Assembly: GCA_020746105.1 (NCBI GenBank)
Contig: CM036629.1
Coordinates: forward strand, 8,707,501 to 8,771,500
DNA: 64,000 nt
Reading direction: 5' to 3'
Source of the DNA: Trogon surrucura
Taxonomy: Eukaryota > Chordata > Aves > Trogoniformes > Trogonidae
Shown here: piece after piece, positions 1 to 15,500 of the stretch
Layout: every line of letters begins with the position of its first letter
Position numbering within the stretch: position 1 is the stretch's first letter
Program-made: the position numbers and the translations under genes
Notes under the pieces: model-generated
Told to the model about the DNA's origin: nothing
What the model saw: the letters and a program-made list of their open reading frames with translations, nothing else
Database searches by the model: none

Positions 1-3000
1 GAGGAGGAGGAGGAAGGGGGGCGGCGGGGAACCCCCCGAGCCAGGTGGGGGCGGCGGCGGGACGAGACGAGACGGGCCGGGGGGGGGCGGCGGGAGAGAA
101 CGGGGCCGGGCGGGGCGAGCGCGGCCTTCCCCGCCATCCTCCTCCTCCCCATCCTCCTCTTCATCGCCCTCATCCTCACCGGTCTCCCCAGCCCCCGCGG
201 CACCGGCCGCCCCCGCCTGCCCGCCCCCGCCGGCCTGCCGGGCGACGAGGAGCCGGAGGAGGCGGCGGGCAGCGAGGACAGCTCCCGGCACGGCGGCCGC
301 GTCCGCGGCTTCCCCCACGAACGGGGCAACTGGGCCACGCACGTCTACCTGCCCTGTAGGTACCGGGAAAGCACCGGGGGGGGCACCGGCAGCTCACCGG
401 GAGGGCACCGGGGGGGCACCAGGAGGCACCAGCAGGGCACCGGCAGGGTACCGGGAGGGCTCAGGCGGGGCGTGGGAGCACCGGGGACCCGATGCTCCGG
501 GCACCGACCCAACTCTTGACGCTGCTTCCCCCTAGACAGAGCACCGGAGGAGTTCCTGGAGCTGCTGGAGCTGCTGGTGGCCCACGCTCGCGCCCGCGTC
601 CCTTCGCTGGCCGCCGCGGAGGAGTTCCACCTCAGCCTCTCGCAGTGCGTGGTCCTGCGCTACCACTGGATTGAGCCCTTTGTGCGGACGCTCAAGGAGC
701 GCCTGGCCGCCTTCCACAGGTAGGGATGGACGAGCCCTGGAGCTGCTTGCCCTCGGGGTCAGCCTTGTGTCCCCACCATAAAGCCCTGGGGAGTTTGCCT
801 CTCTGCCTCTGCACTGGACCAGTTGGGTTTTGGGGACGAGGCCGGAGCTATGCCATCCTCTGAACCACCACAGATCGGTTCATCTGACTCAGGTGCCCTC
901 TGAGCATCACCCGCTTCAGAGCTTCTGTTGCCCTCTGGGCTTTGTAGGGCTGGAAAACAAGGGGGAATGGATTAATTTGAGCCCAGATTGGGTCCAATTA
1001 TGGCATACATTTGACTTTCTACAGCTCAGTATAGATCCTGTCACCTCCCTATCTTGTGCTGTTTCTTTCTTCCCCCCCCCTCCAGCTGAAATAGGTTCTT
1101 TGTTATTTCAGGTTCTTCTGCGTGGCTGACCAAGTGAAGGTTTACACCAACCAGAACAAAACCAGGTGAGCAAACAGTGAGGCAGCCTGCCTGCCTGGGG
1201 AGAAGGCTGGGCAAGCTGGTGGGCGGGTGGGAAGTGTCAGCCTGCCTGTCCCCCAGTGTCCTATGGTCTCTGGGGCCCCCAGCACAAGGACATGGACCTG
1301 TTAGAGCGGGTCCAGAGGAGGCCATGAAGGTGATCAGGAGGCTGGAGCACCTCTGCTGTGAGGACAGACTGAGAGAGCTGGGGATATTCAACCTGGAGAA
1401 GAGAAGGCTCTTAAAGGGGAGACCTTATAGTGGCCTGCCAGTGCCTGAAGGGGCTGCAGGAAAGCTGTGGAGGGACTACTCATCAGGGAGTGTGGTGGTA
1501 GCACAAAGGGTAATGGTTTCAAACTGAAAGAGGGGAGACTTAGATTAAACTTAAGGAAGAAGTTCTTCACTATGAGGCTGGTGAGACCCTGGCACAGGTT
1601 GCCCAGAGAAGCTGGGGACACCCCATCCCTGGAAGTGTTCCAGGCCAGGTGGGACAGGGCTTGGAGCAACCTGGGCTGGCGAGAGGTGTCCCTGCCCAGG
1701 GCAGGGGGGTTGAAACAAGGTGATCTTTAGGTTCCCTTCCAACCCAAACCTGTCTGTGATTCTGTGACCAGGCTGAGCCGTGTGACGGGCAGAGTGCGAT
1801 CACCCTGTCTCCAGAGGTCTCGCACCCTTCCCCAGCCATTTGCACATATTTATAGCTTCAGCGCTGATACTCTTCCAACTTGCTCTCATTAGTGGTGGGC
1901 GAACCTCGGGCTGCAGGATTTCGGTCTGCTGAAGAGAGATCTGCTCTCAACATGGCCCGAGGCAGGCCTTTCCATTCGGGTTAGATTCATGCTACGGTTT
2001 CACAGCAGCAGAAGGAGGCAGCCGTGTTCACTGCCGTCCCCTGTCCGGCTGGTTCTGCGGTTTCGCAAACCCTCGTGCCAGCATGAGCAGCCTGGGGCGA
2101 GTGGAGCTGGGGGCCACCTCTTTTGGCAGTGGTGCCTGTGGTGAAATTGCAGCGCAGGTCTTTCTAGAACCAGAGAGAAACAGATTAGATGGTGCTAATT
2201 CTCCCAGGTTACAGCTCAGAAGCCTGAGTCCAGCTGAATGCCATTAAGTAGTCAAAGCAAAAGTGATTAAAATTGTGAAAAAAGACGCTGAATCTAGCGG
2301 GAACAGCAGCTCACGATAGTCATGGGCAGCACAAAGTGGATCCTGGGTGAGCCTTATTCTTCCCCTCCCCTCCTGGAGCCTAGAAAGCTCCAGGCAGTGC
2401 TTGAGGAGGGACCTCTTTGTCACGTCTCTCCAGCTCTGTATGTTCTGTTCCCGTTTCCTTTCCCACCATAAAACCCCTCTGGCAACTTCCGCTTTTTGAG
2501 TGCAGCTCCTGCCCAGAATGGTGCTCTGCTGAGATACCCTTTGAGGGCATCCTTTTTGTGTCCTGAAAGGTGGTGAGATAATCTAGTAGATCTCTGTGGT
2601 GCATCATCCTGTCCTGCTTCTCCCTGCTACCACACCTTTATTTCTGTTTTTCTTCAGAACGTTCTGGTCAGCATCCTTGAATGCTTAAATCTGGCATTCC
2701 TCAAAATACCTTTTGTTGGGAGGTAGGAATGCGGGGCTAAGCATGCTCGTGGCTGTGCTTTCTGCAGCGTGAAAGGGTGCTTGCTCCCTCCTCTTGTCTT
2801 TCTTTAGGACCTTTCTTGGCTTGGAGGTCTCCACTGGGCATTTCCAGCTGCTGGAGCTGGTCTCGGAGGTGGACAGAGTGCTGGAGGAATTTGACCTTCC
2901 CACGTTCTACAAGGTGAGGGGTCCTTGAAATGTTCACCTCAAATAAAGAGGAGCGGGGAGGTCAGGCCCTGAACTGGTCTCCTCTGGGCTGGCCGGTGAC

Positions 3001-4544
3001 GTTCATACTTAACATGCGGAACACGACCTTGCTGAGAACGGGACTAGTGCAGGTCTGTGACTTCTGCATTGCGTCCTGTGCAGGGGAGTAAGGTTGGTAA
3101 CTACCTGGTGGCCTCTCGAGAACAGGTTTCCGAGGTGAAGGACTGAACCTCACAGTTGCTGCCCCGCTCTGCGTGTGAGCAGGATTATCCTGGGACAGAA
3201 TGGGGTGAGGGTGAGCACTGTGAGACGGAAGGCGATGCTTGTGCCTCTTCCTTGGGCACTTTTCTGGGCCAGCCTCTGCTTGGTACTAGCTTTGGGGGCA
3301 GGTTTTGGATTTTGAAGGGCCAAACTCTGATTTCTCTGTCTCCGAAGCTGAGCAGGGGGCCCTTGTGGGTTACAAAGGGCAGGGAATGGCTTGAGAGAGT
3401 CCAGCACAGAGCCACAGAAGTGATTGAGGGAGTGGAACATCTCCCTTATGAGGAAAGGCTGAAGGAGCTGGGGCTCTTTAGCTTGAAGGAGATGAAGGGT
3501 GACCTCATGAATGTTGATAAATATGTAAAGGGTGAGTGTCGGGAGGACAGAGCCAGGCTCTTCTCAGGGATGTCCAGTGATAGGACAAGGGGCAATGGGT
3601 GCAAGCTGGAGCACAGGAGGTTCCACCTCAACATGAGGAGAAACTTCTTTGCTGTGAGGGTGCCGGAGCCCTGGCCCAGGCTGCCCAGAGAGGGTGTGGA
3701 GTCTCCTTCTCTGGAGACTTTCAAACCCCGCCTGGACAAGTTCTTGTGTGCCCTACTCTGGGTGATCCTGGACTAGATGATCTTTTGAGGTCCCTTCCAA
3801 CCCCGAACGTTCTGTGATTCAGAAGTGCCCCACCTACCTGCTCCAGGACCGGCCACGAGAGGTTCTCTGTGCAGCTGGAAAAGCTTCTGCAGAGCTGACC
3901 AGGGGGAGCCTGGGAACCGGGCAGCCTCGCCCACTGATGTCCAAAAAGGCTGGGGTGGGGAGCCTGGGACTTGCCTTGCCTCCAGCACTGTCCGTATGGG
4001 CTCTGCAACCACTGATCCCTGGCTTCGGGGATCCCCCTACCTCTGCAGCCCTGGGTGGGGCAGCGTCACCATCGCATCTCCCAGGGCGGCTCGGTGCATT
4101 GAGCAAAGTGTCGCCGCCTGACTTGTGTTTTGTCTTCAGGACCCATCATTCCATATCAGCTTGGCCTGGTGTGTGGGGGACGTGTCGGGCAGGCTGGAAG
4201 GGCAGTGCCTGCAGGAGCTCCAGGTGTGTGCACAGCGGGGCAAGAGCAGGGCTGGTGCCCAGGGGAGGGCAGGGAGCGGGGAATGCTCTTCACTGAGCAA
4301 GACAAATTTCACTGTCTTAAAGAAGGGAAGCTTTTTGGGGGGAGCATGAGTTAAATTGCCCTCCAGAGACCGTCCAGCCACGTCTCTGGGTGGGAGCTGC
4401 CAACGCCCTCTGGTACTGACTCCCGCATCTGTTTTCCAGGACATCGTGGACGGGTTCGAGGACTCGGCGCTCCTGCTGCGTTTCCAGTGGGAGGAAATCC
4501 GCTGCAAGTCAGGCAACAAGTACTTCTCCTTCCCCTTGAGGTAG
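1..4544 (+). CDS. USB1: USB1, U6 snRNA 3'-end phosphodiesterase (5'-partial, 7 exons)
   Basis: The 3'-5' RNA exonuclease of the 2H phosphodiesterase family trims the oligo(U) tail of U6 snRNA in the nucleus and leaves a terminal cyclic phosphate. Coding exons: 1-44 (partial), 192-355, 536-719, 1112-1165, 2808-2913, 4140-4223, 4440-4544 (TAG). They give 246 residues; the human protein has 265, so roughly 20 N-terminal residues precede the window. Both catalytic H-x-S motifs are present: HLS at 628-636 and HIS at 4152-4160. Other conserved stretches are [20 protein letters not shown], the [11 protein letters not shown] region, and [13 protein letters not shown] at the C-terminus. Exons of 54, 106 and 84 bp have the same sizes as the corresponding human ones. 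Exon 1 ends [14 protein letters not shown] and joins in phase 2 over a 147-bp GC-rich intron. CR1 copies lie in the introns after 1165 and 2913. Family and frame are clear; only the exon 1/2 junction is less conserved. Confidence 0.95.
45..191 (+). other. USB1 intron 1, 147 bp, very GC-rich
   Basis: The donor is GTGGGG at 45. The acceptor is a long C/T tract ending CCCCAG at 186-191. The reading frame before position 45 (acidic, then Arg/Gly-rich) and after 191 joins in phase 2 and gives a serine codon. Read straight through, the segment would add an implausible Leu/Ile-rich run, which argues that it is intronic. Confidence 0.75.
1273..1767 (+). mobile_element. CR1 3' fragment in USB1 intron
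   Basis: This is a decayed CR1 LINE tail in + orientation. It starts near the stretch meaning 'leader of the C-terminal ORF2 region' (GGACATGGACCTGTTAGAGC) and ends in the CR1 terminus CTGTGATTCTGTG. The coding frame is broken by shifts. It lies between the coding exons ending at 1165 and starting at 2808. Confidence 0.88.
3391..3821 (+). mobile_element. CR1 3' fragment in USB1 intron
   Basis: The fragment is + oriented and still has a readable ORF2 C-terminal frame, including [19 protein letters not shown]. It continues through the usual GATGATC..GGTCCCTTCCAACCC segment to TTCTGTGATTC. A chimeric open frame across it (3156-3776) is CR1-derived plus flank, not a host exon. Confidence 0.9.
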
Positions 4545-5387
4545 GGGCCAGCGGGGCTGTGCGTTTCAGAGCCCCCAACATTGAACAGAGGACTGTTCTC
4601 CAGCGCAGCTGTCGAGCCGTGCGGGCTGTCGCACTCCTCCCACGCTCTTGTTGACTGCTCAGCATCTTTGGGGTGTTTGCAGCCTCAAGTCGAGCTACTT
4701 CCAAGTGTGAGCTGCTGGCTGAAGAAATGTGTGTTTGTAGCAGATTTCATCCTCGCCCCTGTATGTGCTGCAGTCAGCACCGGCGGTTCCAGCCATCCCA
4801 CGGTCGCTCCTTTTGCTGATGTTTCAAAAAAAGGAAAAAAGGCCTTTATATAAAAGCCGTAGATGCCTTATGGGGAGGAGGAAGAAGGTAGCGTGGGAAG
4901 CTGTTGCTAAAGGGAGAGTGTCTCTCACGGTGGAAATAGCACTGCCGGATTGTTGGGAGGCTCTGAGCACGCTTTGAGTAGCGAGAGATGAGGACACGGA
5001 GCTGGATTCTCTCGCCAGAGCATCTCCCTGCTGTAAGCCAGCTCGGACGACTGCCTGGGCCGTGGGCTGCATCCCTCTCACACTGCTGCCACCTCGGCAG
5101 AGAAGTTTCCACGTGCTCCTTTGGCCAAAAGATGAAATCCGGAGGGGAGCAGTCGGAAACCCCTAGTGTTTCAACGCTGCAGGCTGGGTCTAAAAAGAAC
5201 TTTGGTTTAAGATCGCAGGTGTCACAAGCCCGGGACTTTATTTTTTTAGTGGGGGGGCGGATGCCTCTGCTCAGAAACTTGCTGCCGTGTGTGGGCGAGC
5301 CCAAGAGAGGGCAGTGTCAGCTCCTGCCTCGGCTGGAAGGGCAGTGCCCACGGGTGAGTTGGCAGCTCCTACCCAGCCTCCAACGCT

Positions 5388-5447
5388 TTTTCCTGGTGGA
5401 TTTTCCCACCCTGGGGATTTTCCTGGTGGATTTTCCCCTCCCTGGGG
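5388..5447. repeat. Two-copy direct repeat, about 30 bp unit
   Basis: The phrase TTTTCCTGGTGGATTTTCCC followed by C(A/T)CCCTGGGGA occurs twice in tandem. It is too short to assign to a family. Confidence 0.7.
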
Positions 5448-5832
5448 ACGGCGGGCTGGGCTTCATCCCGTGGGAGAAGCTCCTTTTCGATCCTTTTTGT
5501 TCCTGCAAAAGCCTCTCGGGTATTTGGAGCGGGGTGCTGCTGCCCCAAATCTTTCATTCCATCTTGACGAAACACTCCGGGGACTCCCGAGCAGTAAAAA
5601 AACCTGTCGCAAAATTATTCTTGTTTTGGCAGTTCCCTTCAGACGAGTCCCCCTGCCCTGGGAGCATCTCGCCGCCGTTGCTTTTCGAAATCCTTCACAA
5701 AGGAGCCTGTAGCCACTTGGTTCCCGGGGATCTGTGTGCGAAGGCGTGCACCCCACTTTTTTCTTTTTTTGGGGGGATAGGAAAACCAAATTAAGATATA
5801 TTTAGCTCCTGGGGACTCGCAGGCTCCGGTAT

Positions 5833-6140
5833 AACCGGTTTCTCCGTGATCAGAGTCCAGCAGTGCCAGGTTCGTGCTGGAAGGGCTCGGCTTGGCTCCA
5901 TCCCTCCTTTTTTTGTCACTCCAGGGGGGGTGTCATCCCCGAAACTCCCGGTTCCCGGCAGTTTCGGGGATGACACCCCTCCCGGAGTGACAAAAAAAAG
6001 GGGGGATGGGGCCGCGGAGGACAAAGTCCGGGCATGGGGCAGCCAGACATGGCGAGGGGCTGGCGGGCAAGGCTCTGGTTCGCCCCCGACCGGTTGTTCT
6101 CGCCCGTGTGACCGGTTGTTCACGCCCGTGTGACCGGTTG
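5833..6140. promoter_or_regulatory. Cluster of four Grainyhead-type (AACCGGTT) motifs
   Basis: A full AACCGGTT is at 5833-5840. ACCGGTTG then recurs at 6089, 6111 and 6133, exactly 22 bp apart, inside a short tandem repeat. AACCGGTT is the established consensus of Grainyhead-like factors, which act in epithelia. Binding is inferred only from sequence. Confidence 0.5.
5898..6009. repeat. Foldback inverted repeat, about 50-bp arms
   Basis: Arm 5898-5946 and arm 5960-6009 are reverse complements apart from a few mismatches. They share GTCACTCC, TGTCATCCCCGAAACT and a T7/A8 run, and are separated by a 13-nt GC-rich loop. The element sits about 400 bp upstream of the likely MMP15 transcription start. 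It could be a small foldback/MITE-like element or a local inversion-duplication; no terminal duplication was resolved. Confidence 0.85.
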
Positions 6141-6257
6141 TAGGGTGGCGCGGAACCGCGTGGCCCCGCCCCGTCGCCGCCGTGACCACGCCCCCTCCTC
6201 GCTGCAAGCCCCGCCCCCTCCGCCGAGCCGCGCCGCTGCCGCGCCCGCGTCCCTCCG

Positions 6258-6345
6258 CCGAGCCGAACGGAGCCGAACGGAGCCGAACCTACCCGAACCC
6301 ACCCGAACCGAGAGGAGCCGAGCGGAGCCGAGCCGAACCGATGTG
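6258..6345. repeat. 10-bp GC-rich repeat (GAGCCGAACG-type)
   Basis: Imperfect tandem copies of GAGCCGAACG and shorter GAGCCGA variants lie just upstream of the MMP15 start region, inside the CpG-rich promoter. No coding role is likely. Confidence 0.75.
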
Positions 6346-6380
6346 CCGCACGCCGCCGGCCTGACCCCCCGCCCCGCAAC

Positions 6381-6537
6381 CCTACATAAAAGAGGCCCGG
6401 GAAGCCCCGGCCCGCTCCTCCTCATGCAACCCCGGTTAGCGGAGCCATGAAAGCGGCGTAACTCCGCCGGGCTGCGCCCCGGCTGCTTCCTTCTTCCCCG
6501 TCCTGCCCGAGGGCAGCCTCGAACCGCCGCCGTTGAG
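6381..6537 (+). promoter_or_regulatory. MMP15 core promoter and 5' UTR
   Basis: A TATA-like CATAAAA is at 6385-6391. The flanking DNA is CpG-rich. Transcription would start near 6415, leaving a 5' UTR of roughly 120 nt. The UTR holds two short upstream ORFs. The start at 6538 has purine at -3 and G at +4. The start site is inferred from the TATA-like box alone. Confidence 0.5.
6424..6461 (+). other. Two overlapping upstream ORFs in the MMP15 leader
   Basis: The first uORF runs 6424-6450 (8 residues). The second runs 6447-6461 (4 residues). They overlap at ATGA, so the first stop shares bases with the second start. Both end before the main ATG at 6538 and could lower or reinitiate MMP15 translation, if transcription starts upstream of 6424. 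Confidence 0.55.
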
Positions 6538-11881
<5,344 letters not shown>

Positions 11882-12535
11882 CCCTCCCCAGACCTCCCCC
11901 CCATCCCCACCACCATGGTGCTAACGCTGGATCTGACCTCTCCCTCCCTTCACCCCTCCCCGCCGCCTCGGCCCCTCCGCCCTGCCAATGCTTGATGGCT
12001 CCAATCACCGAAAAGGGAGGATGCCCATCCCTCCCAGCCCCCCCAGAGCAGCCGGGCTGGGACCGGGGCATGGTCGGGGGAGGCTGGAGGGCATCCACGT
12101 CCTGCCTCCCCCTCCGGCGCCTGCCCCAGCCTTGGCTGTGACCCTCGGGTCGCCGCTGTCATGTTGCTATCCCCACCTCGGTCCAAGAGGTCCTGGCAGG
12201 GTCCCTTCCTCTCCGCGTCGACCCACTGCGGCTGCGTGGGAGGGTGAGCAGGTCAGGGGTGGTCACAAGTGCTACGAGCTGGCAGGTCTCTGCTTCTGGC
12301 ACCTGCCACAACAGGGAAGCGCGAGAGGAAGGGAGGGCCGAGCTCGCGGCAGAGTTTCGTGCCAAACTGCGGAGAGATGGTGCCTGAAGATAGCGCAAGG
12401 AGGGGGAGATGCCACCTTTGCAACCCCCCCCGCGCTGGGCTCAGCCTGGACCCTGCTGGCTGCAGGGCGAAGCCGCGGTGCTGTGGGCACAGCTGCCTTG
12501 TACGCGTATTAAACGGGTCGGGTGCGTGGAGAGCC
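11882..12535 (+). other. MMP15 3' UTR with ATTAAA poly(A) signal
   Basis: After the TGA at 11879-11881 there is no further long MMP15-like frame. ATTAAA at 12508-12513 is followed by G/T-rich sequence (GGTCGGGTGCGTGG), a plausible cleavage context. This would give a 3' UTR of about 640 nt. Confidence 0.55.
12508..12513 (+). terminator. Putative MMP15 poly(A) signal ATTAAA
   Basis: This is the first ATTAAA/AATAAA on the + strand after the MMP15 stop that has a downstream GU-rich element. Position and context only; no transcript data. Confidence 0.5.
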
Positions 12536-15500
12536 CTGGTGCCGTCCTTTCTGCTGTGGGATGGGGGCAGGAGGTGTCGGGACGGGTTTCGCAGTGACAG
12601 GGCCTTCGCCTGGGGATGCCGTACTGGGGGGATGCAGGGAAGAGGCCAGCATGGCCGGCAATGTCCTCGCAGCAGCCACTGCCTTGGGGCTTTCGTTTTG
12701 TGGGCGGGGGGGGGGGGGGCAGCAAAAGCAGCCCCCATCCCCAGCAGTGGACAGAGATGCCTTTCACCAGCTCCCAGGGCAGCGGTGACGGCCTCGCCGG
12801 GAACACAGCGCGCCTTGTTCTCCTCCGGCTGGATCCGGGCTCCAGCCCCGCAGCGGCCACCGGCCACCCCCCGCCCGCCGGGCAGTGGGGACTGCGCGTG
12901 GTCCTTCCCGGGGACTGGTTACCAGGGGTTCGGCTCCCTGTCCCCACGCCACCCCAGGGGGTTTCCTGGGGGAAAGGGGGTGGCCTCTCTCGGCAGAAGG
13001 AAGCGGGAGGAGTCATGACTGCTGCAGAGATCAGGGGAAATAATCGTGGGAGTGGGAAAGATTAGAGCCGGTGGGGGGTGGTTGGGAAAATGGCTTGGTC
13101 CAGGGAAAAATGTTGCTCAGCCTTTAATGAGAAGGAAAACCAAAGCACGGAGGCAGTGACGGTGGCTTTGCTGGTGATGCATCCTTCCCCTTTTCCAGAA
13201 CCCCGGAGCCATGGGCTCAGCACCCAGGACTCCGACACTAAATGACTAAATTAATGAACCACTAATCAGCCTCTTTAAAAGGGAAGGACCGATGCTGGCT
13301 CTCGCCTCACTTTCCCAGGGCTGCTGGTGCTGGGTGGGGGGACCCCGTGGCCTGGGTCACCTGTCACCTGCCCTGGCTCTATCCCTGCCTGCACTGGGCA
13401 GCGATTCCGAGAAGCCAAAACCAGGGACAGAAAAACCCTGAAGAGTTGGAGTGGGGTGGGGCAGGGGGAAGTCTCTGTTGTATTTCCATCGGCTGGGCTC
13501 TGCTGGGTCACATTCCTTGGCTTTTAGCTCCTTTCAGTTCGGTTTTGATTGTTTCGGCCAGATTTGTGCTCACGTGGGTCCTCCCCAGAGCTGTGAGAGC
13601 GGGAGCCCTGCCATGGGGCAGCCCGACACCTCGGCCTGCCCGGCACCGGGGCCAAACAGGCACCAGGAGCCACTGAAAGGCACAAACCTGGCGGACAGAG
13701 CGGCTGGGATTTGCTGCTCCCTGCCCTGCAAAGACAGATGCATTTCCCACGGGCAGATGCGTTTCCCACACTGGATGTACTTCCCACGTCAGATGCGTTT
13801 CCGACTGCGGGTTGATTTCCCACAGCAGCTGCGTTTCCCCGCTGTCCCAGGAGTGGGGACCCCGAAGCCTGGGACCCAGCAGGGAGCTGGCCAAGGATGC
13901 CCAGGGCCCGAAGCTCGTGGTGTCGCCTTCTGCGGGCAGCCGGGCCATGGCAGGGGAGGGGGATCCGCGCTGAACTGGGGTGGGATGGGCTCTGGGAGTG
14001 ACTCCCCAGGGGCAATTAGCGCAGGGAGCTGAGGCCCGGGTTCAGCGAGCTGGGACGTCGCTTCCCACCCCCTCCCGCTTTTCCCCGGATGCTGCAGCAG
14101 AGCCAGTGCCAGGAACCTGGGGCCATCTGGAAACGCTCACAGACAGCAGCGAAGGACCCCACTGGAGACAAAGCCCAGCATTTTGGCCAAGCCCAGGCTC
14201 TTTGCTGGAGGCTCCCGCTCCGCCCCACGTACCCACAGCTGGGCCGGCTCACTGCTGGCCCCTCCACGGCCACGAGAGCCCGGGCAGGGCAGGGATGCAC
14301 CTGCTGGAAGGGATGGGGCTGCTGGTGGCTCAGGATGAGGAAAACACGAGTCCTGCTCAGCCCAGCCCCGGCAGGCACCAGGCAGCCCTGCCAGGATCCA
14401 CCCCCACTGGGCAGCTCCCAGCTTCCCAAAAATAGGCTGGAGAAGCCCGACCTGGAAAAGACCCCAAGTGCTCAGAGTCCTCCAGGCCTTGCCATGCCGG
14501 GACAGTGGGATGAGGCTTCACACCCCGCTGGAGCTGGAGTGATGGGGCTCTCTGTGCTTCCTCCTGCCTCCTCCTCTGCCTCCAGAAACCATGGCATGCT
14601 CCCCTGTGCCGTGGAGGAGAGGACTCGGAAAGCAGAGAGGAAGCCGGGCTCGGCGCAGAGGAAGAACGGGGGCTGGGAGGCATTGAGCAGTAAGCGGCCT
14701 CAAGGCCAGAGGAAACTACGCTGGGGACAGAGGGAAGAGCCGCGGGGCCCTGGGAGGGGGAAACCAGCTCCGTGTCCCCCCTCCCCTGCCCCATGGTGCC
14801 AGACTCTTCATCTTCATGGGGTGGAAAAGTCATTTCTGTGACTGCAGGAGCAACACACGAGGTGATGGCGGAGCAGAGGGTCTGCAGGGCTACTTCAGCA
14901 CAACTTGGCGTCCGTCATCTTCTCAACTCTAGCGGCCCTGGGGCTTTCCCCATCCCAGCCCAGGGTAGCTCTTGGGGCACACAGCTGCTCCCTCAGCCAA
15001 ATAAAAAGTCTTGCTTGGCTGGTCCCAGTTTGCAGGTCACCAAGGGAAGCTTTCAGCTCTCTCCCACAGGCACCTGCGGGGCAGGAAGATCGGTTCTCCC
15101 TGCATTGCAAAAGTGGTCAAAGTCCCCAGTACGGTCGCTCACTTTTCCTGGGCAGTAGCCAATGGCAAAACTCAAAATAAATATTTCCCTTGCCTCCAGC
15201 ACCGCCCGCCCCACGCTAGACGGCAGCTGCAGAGGATTACCGTGGCCCTGGAGGAGTAATCCCTCGACACAGGCGACAACATTTGGCCCAGGACATCCAG
15301 GGAGATGCAGAGAGAGCAAAGAGCAGAGAGTTCGGCCCCAGATTTTTTTGATTCCTGATGGATCACTGCGCTAACAGAGCTCTGTGTTTTGTGTCAGGAT
15401 CTACTTAAGGAGATAAAGAGCAAGGGGGAGTCCACAGGCGGGGGCAGAAGCCAGTACCAGGGCCAGACTCCCACCCAGCCAGCTTCTGCCCCAGCCGCTG

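Larger units (their letters stand above)
4545..6382. other. USB1-MMP15 intergenic region, 1.8 kb
   Basis: This holds the USB1 3' UTR (no canonical AATAAA found) and the upstream side of MMP15. Contents: a two-copy direct repeat near 5388-5447, a foldback repeat at 5898-6009, Grainyhead-type motifs at 5833-6140 and a 10-bp GC-rich repeat at 6258-6345. CpG density rises sharply after about 6050. I saw no additional coding exon. Confidence 0.7.

Noticed and set aside
3156-3776. 206-codon + strand frame in a USB1 intron
   Set aside because: The C-terminal half is a CR1 ORF2 remnant and the N-terminal half is flanking sequence.
14990-15200. AATAAA hexamers on the + strand as the MMP15 3' end
   Set aside because: They lie 3 kb past the stop, beyond the better placed ATTAAA at 12508, with no supporting structure.
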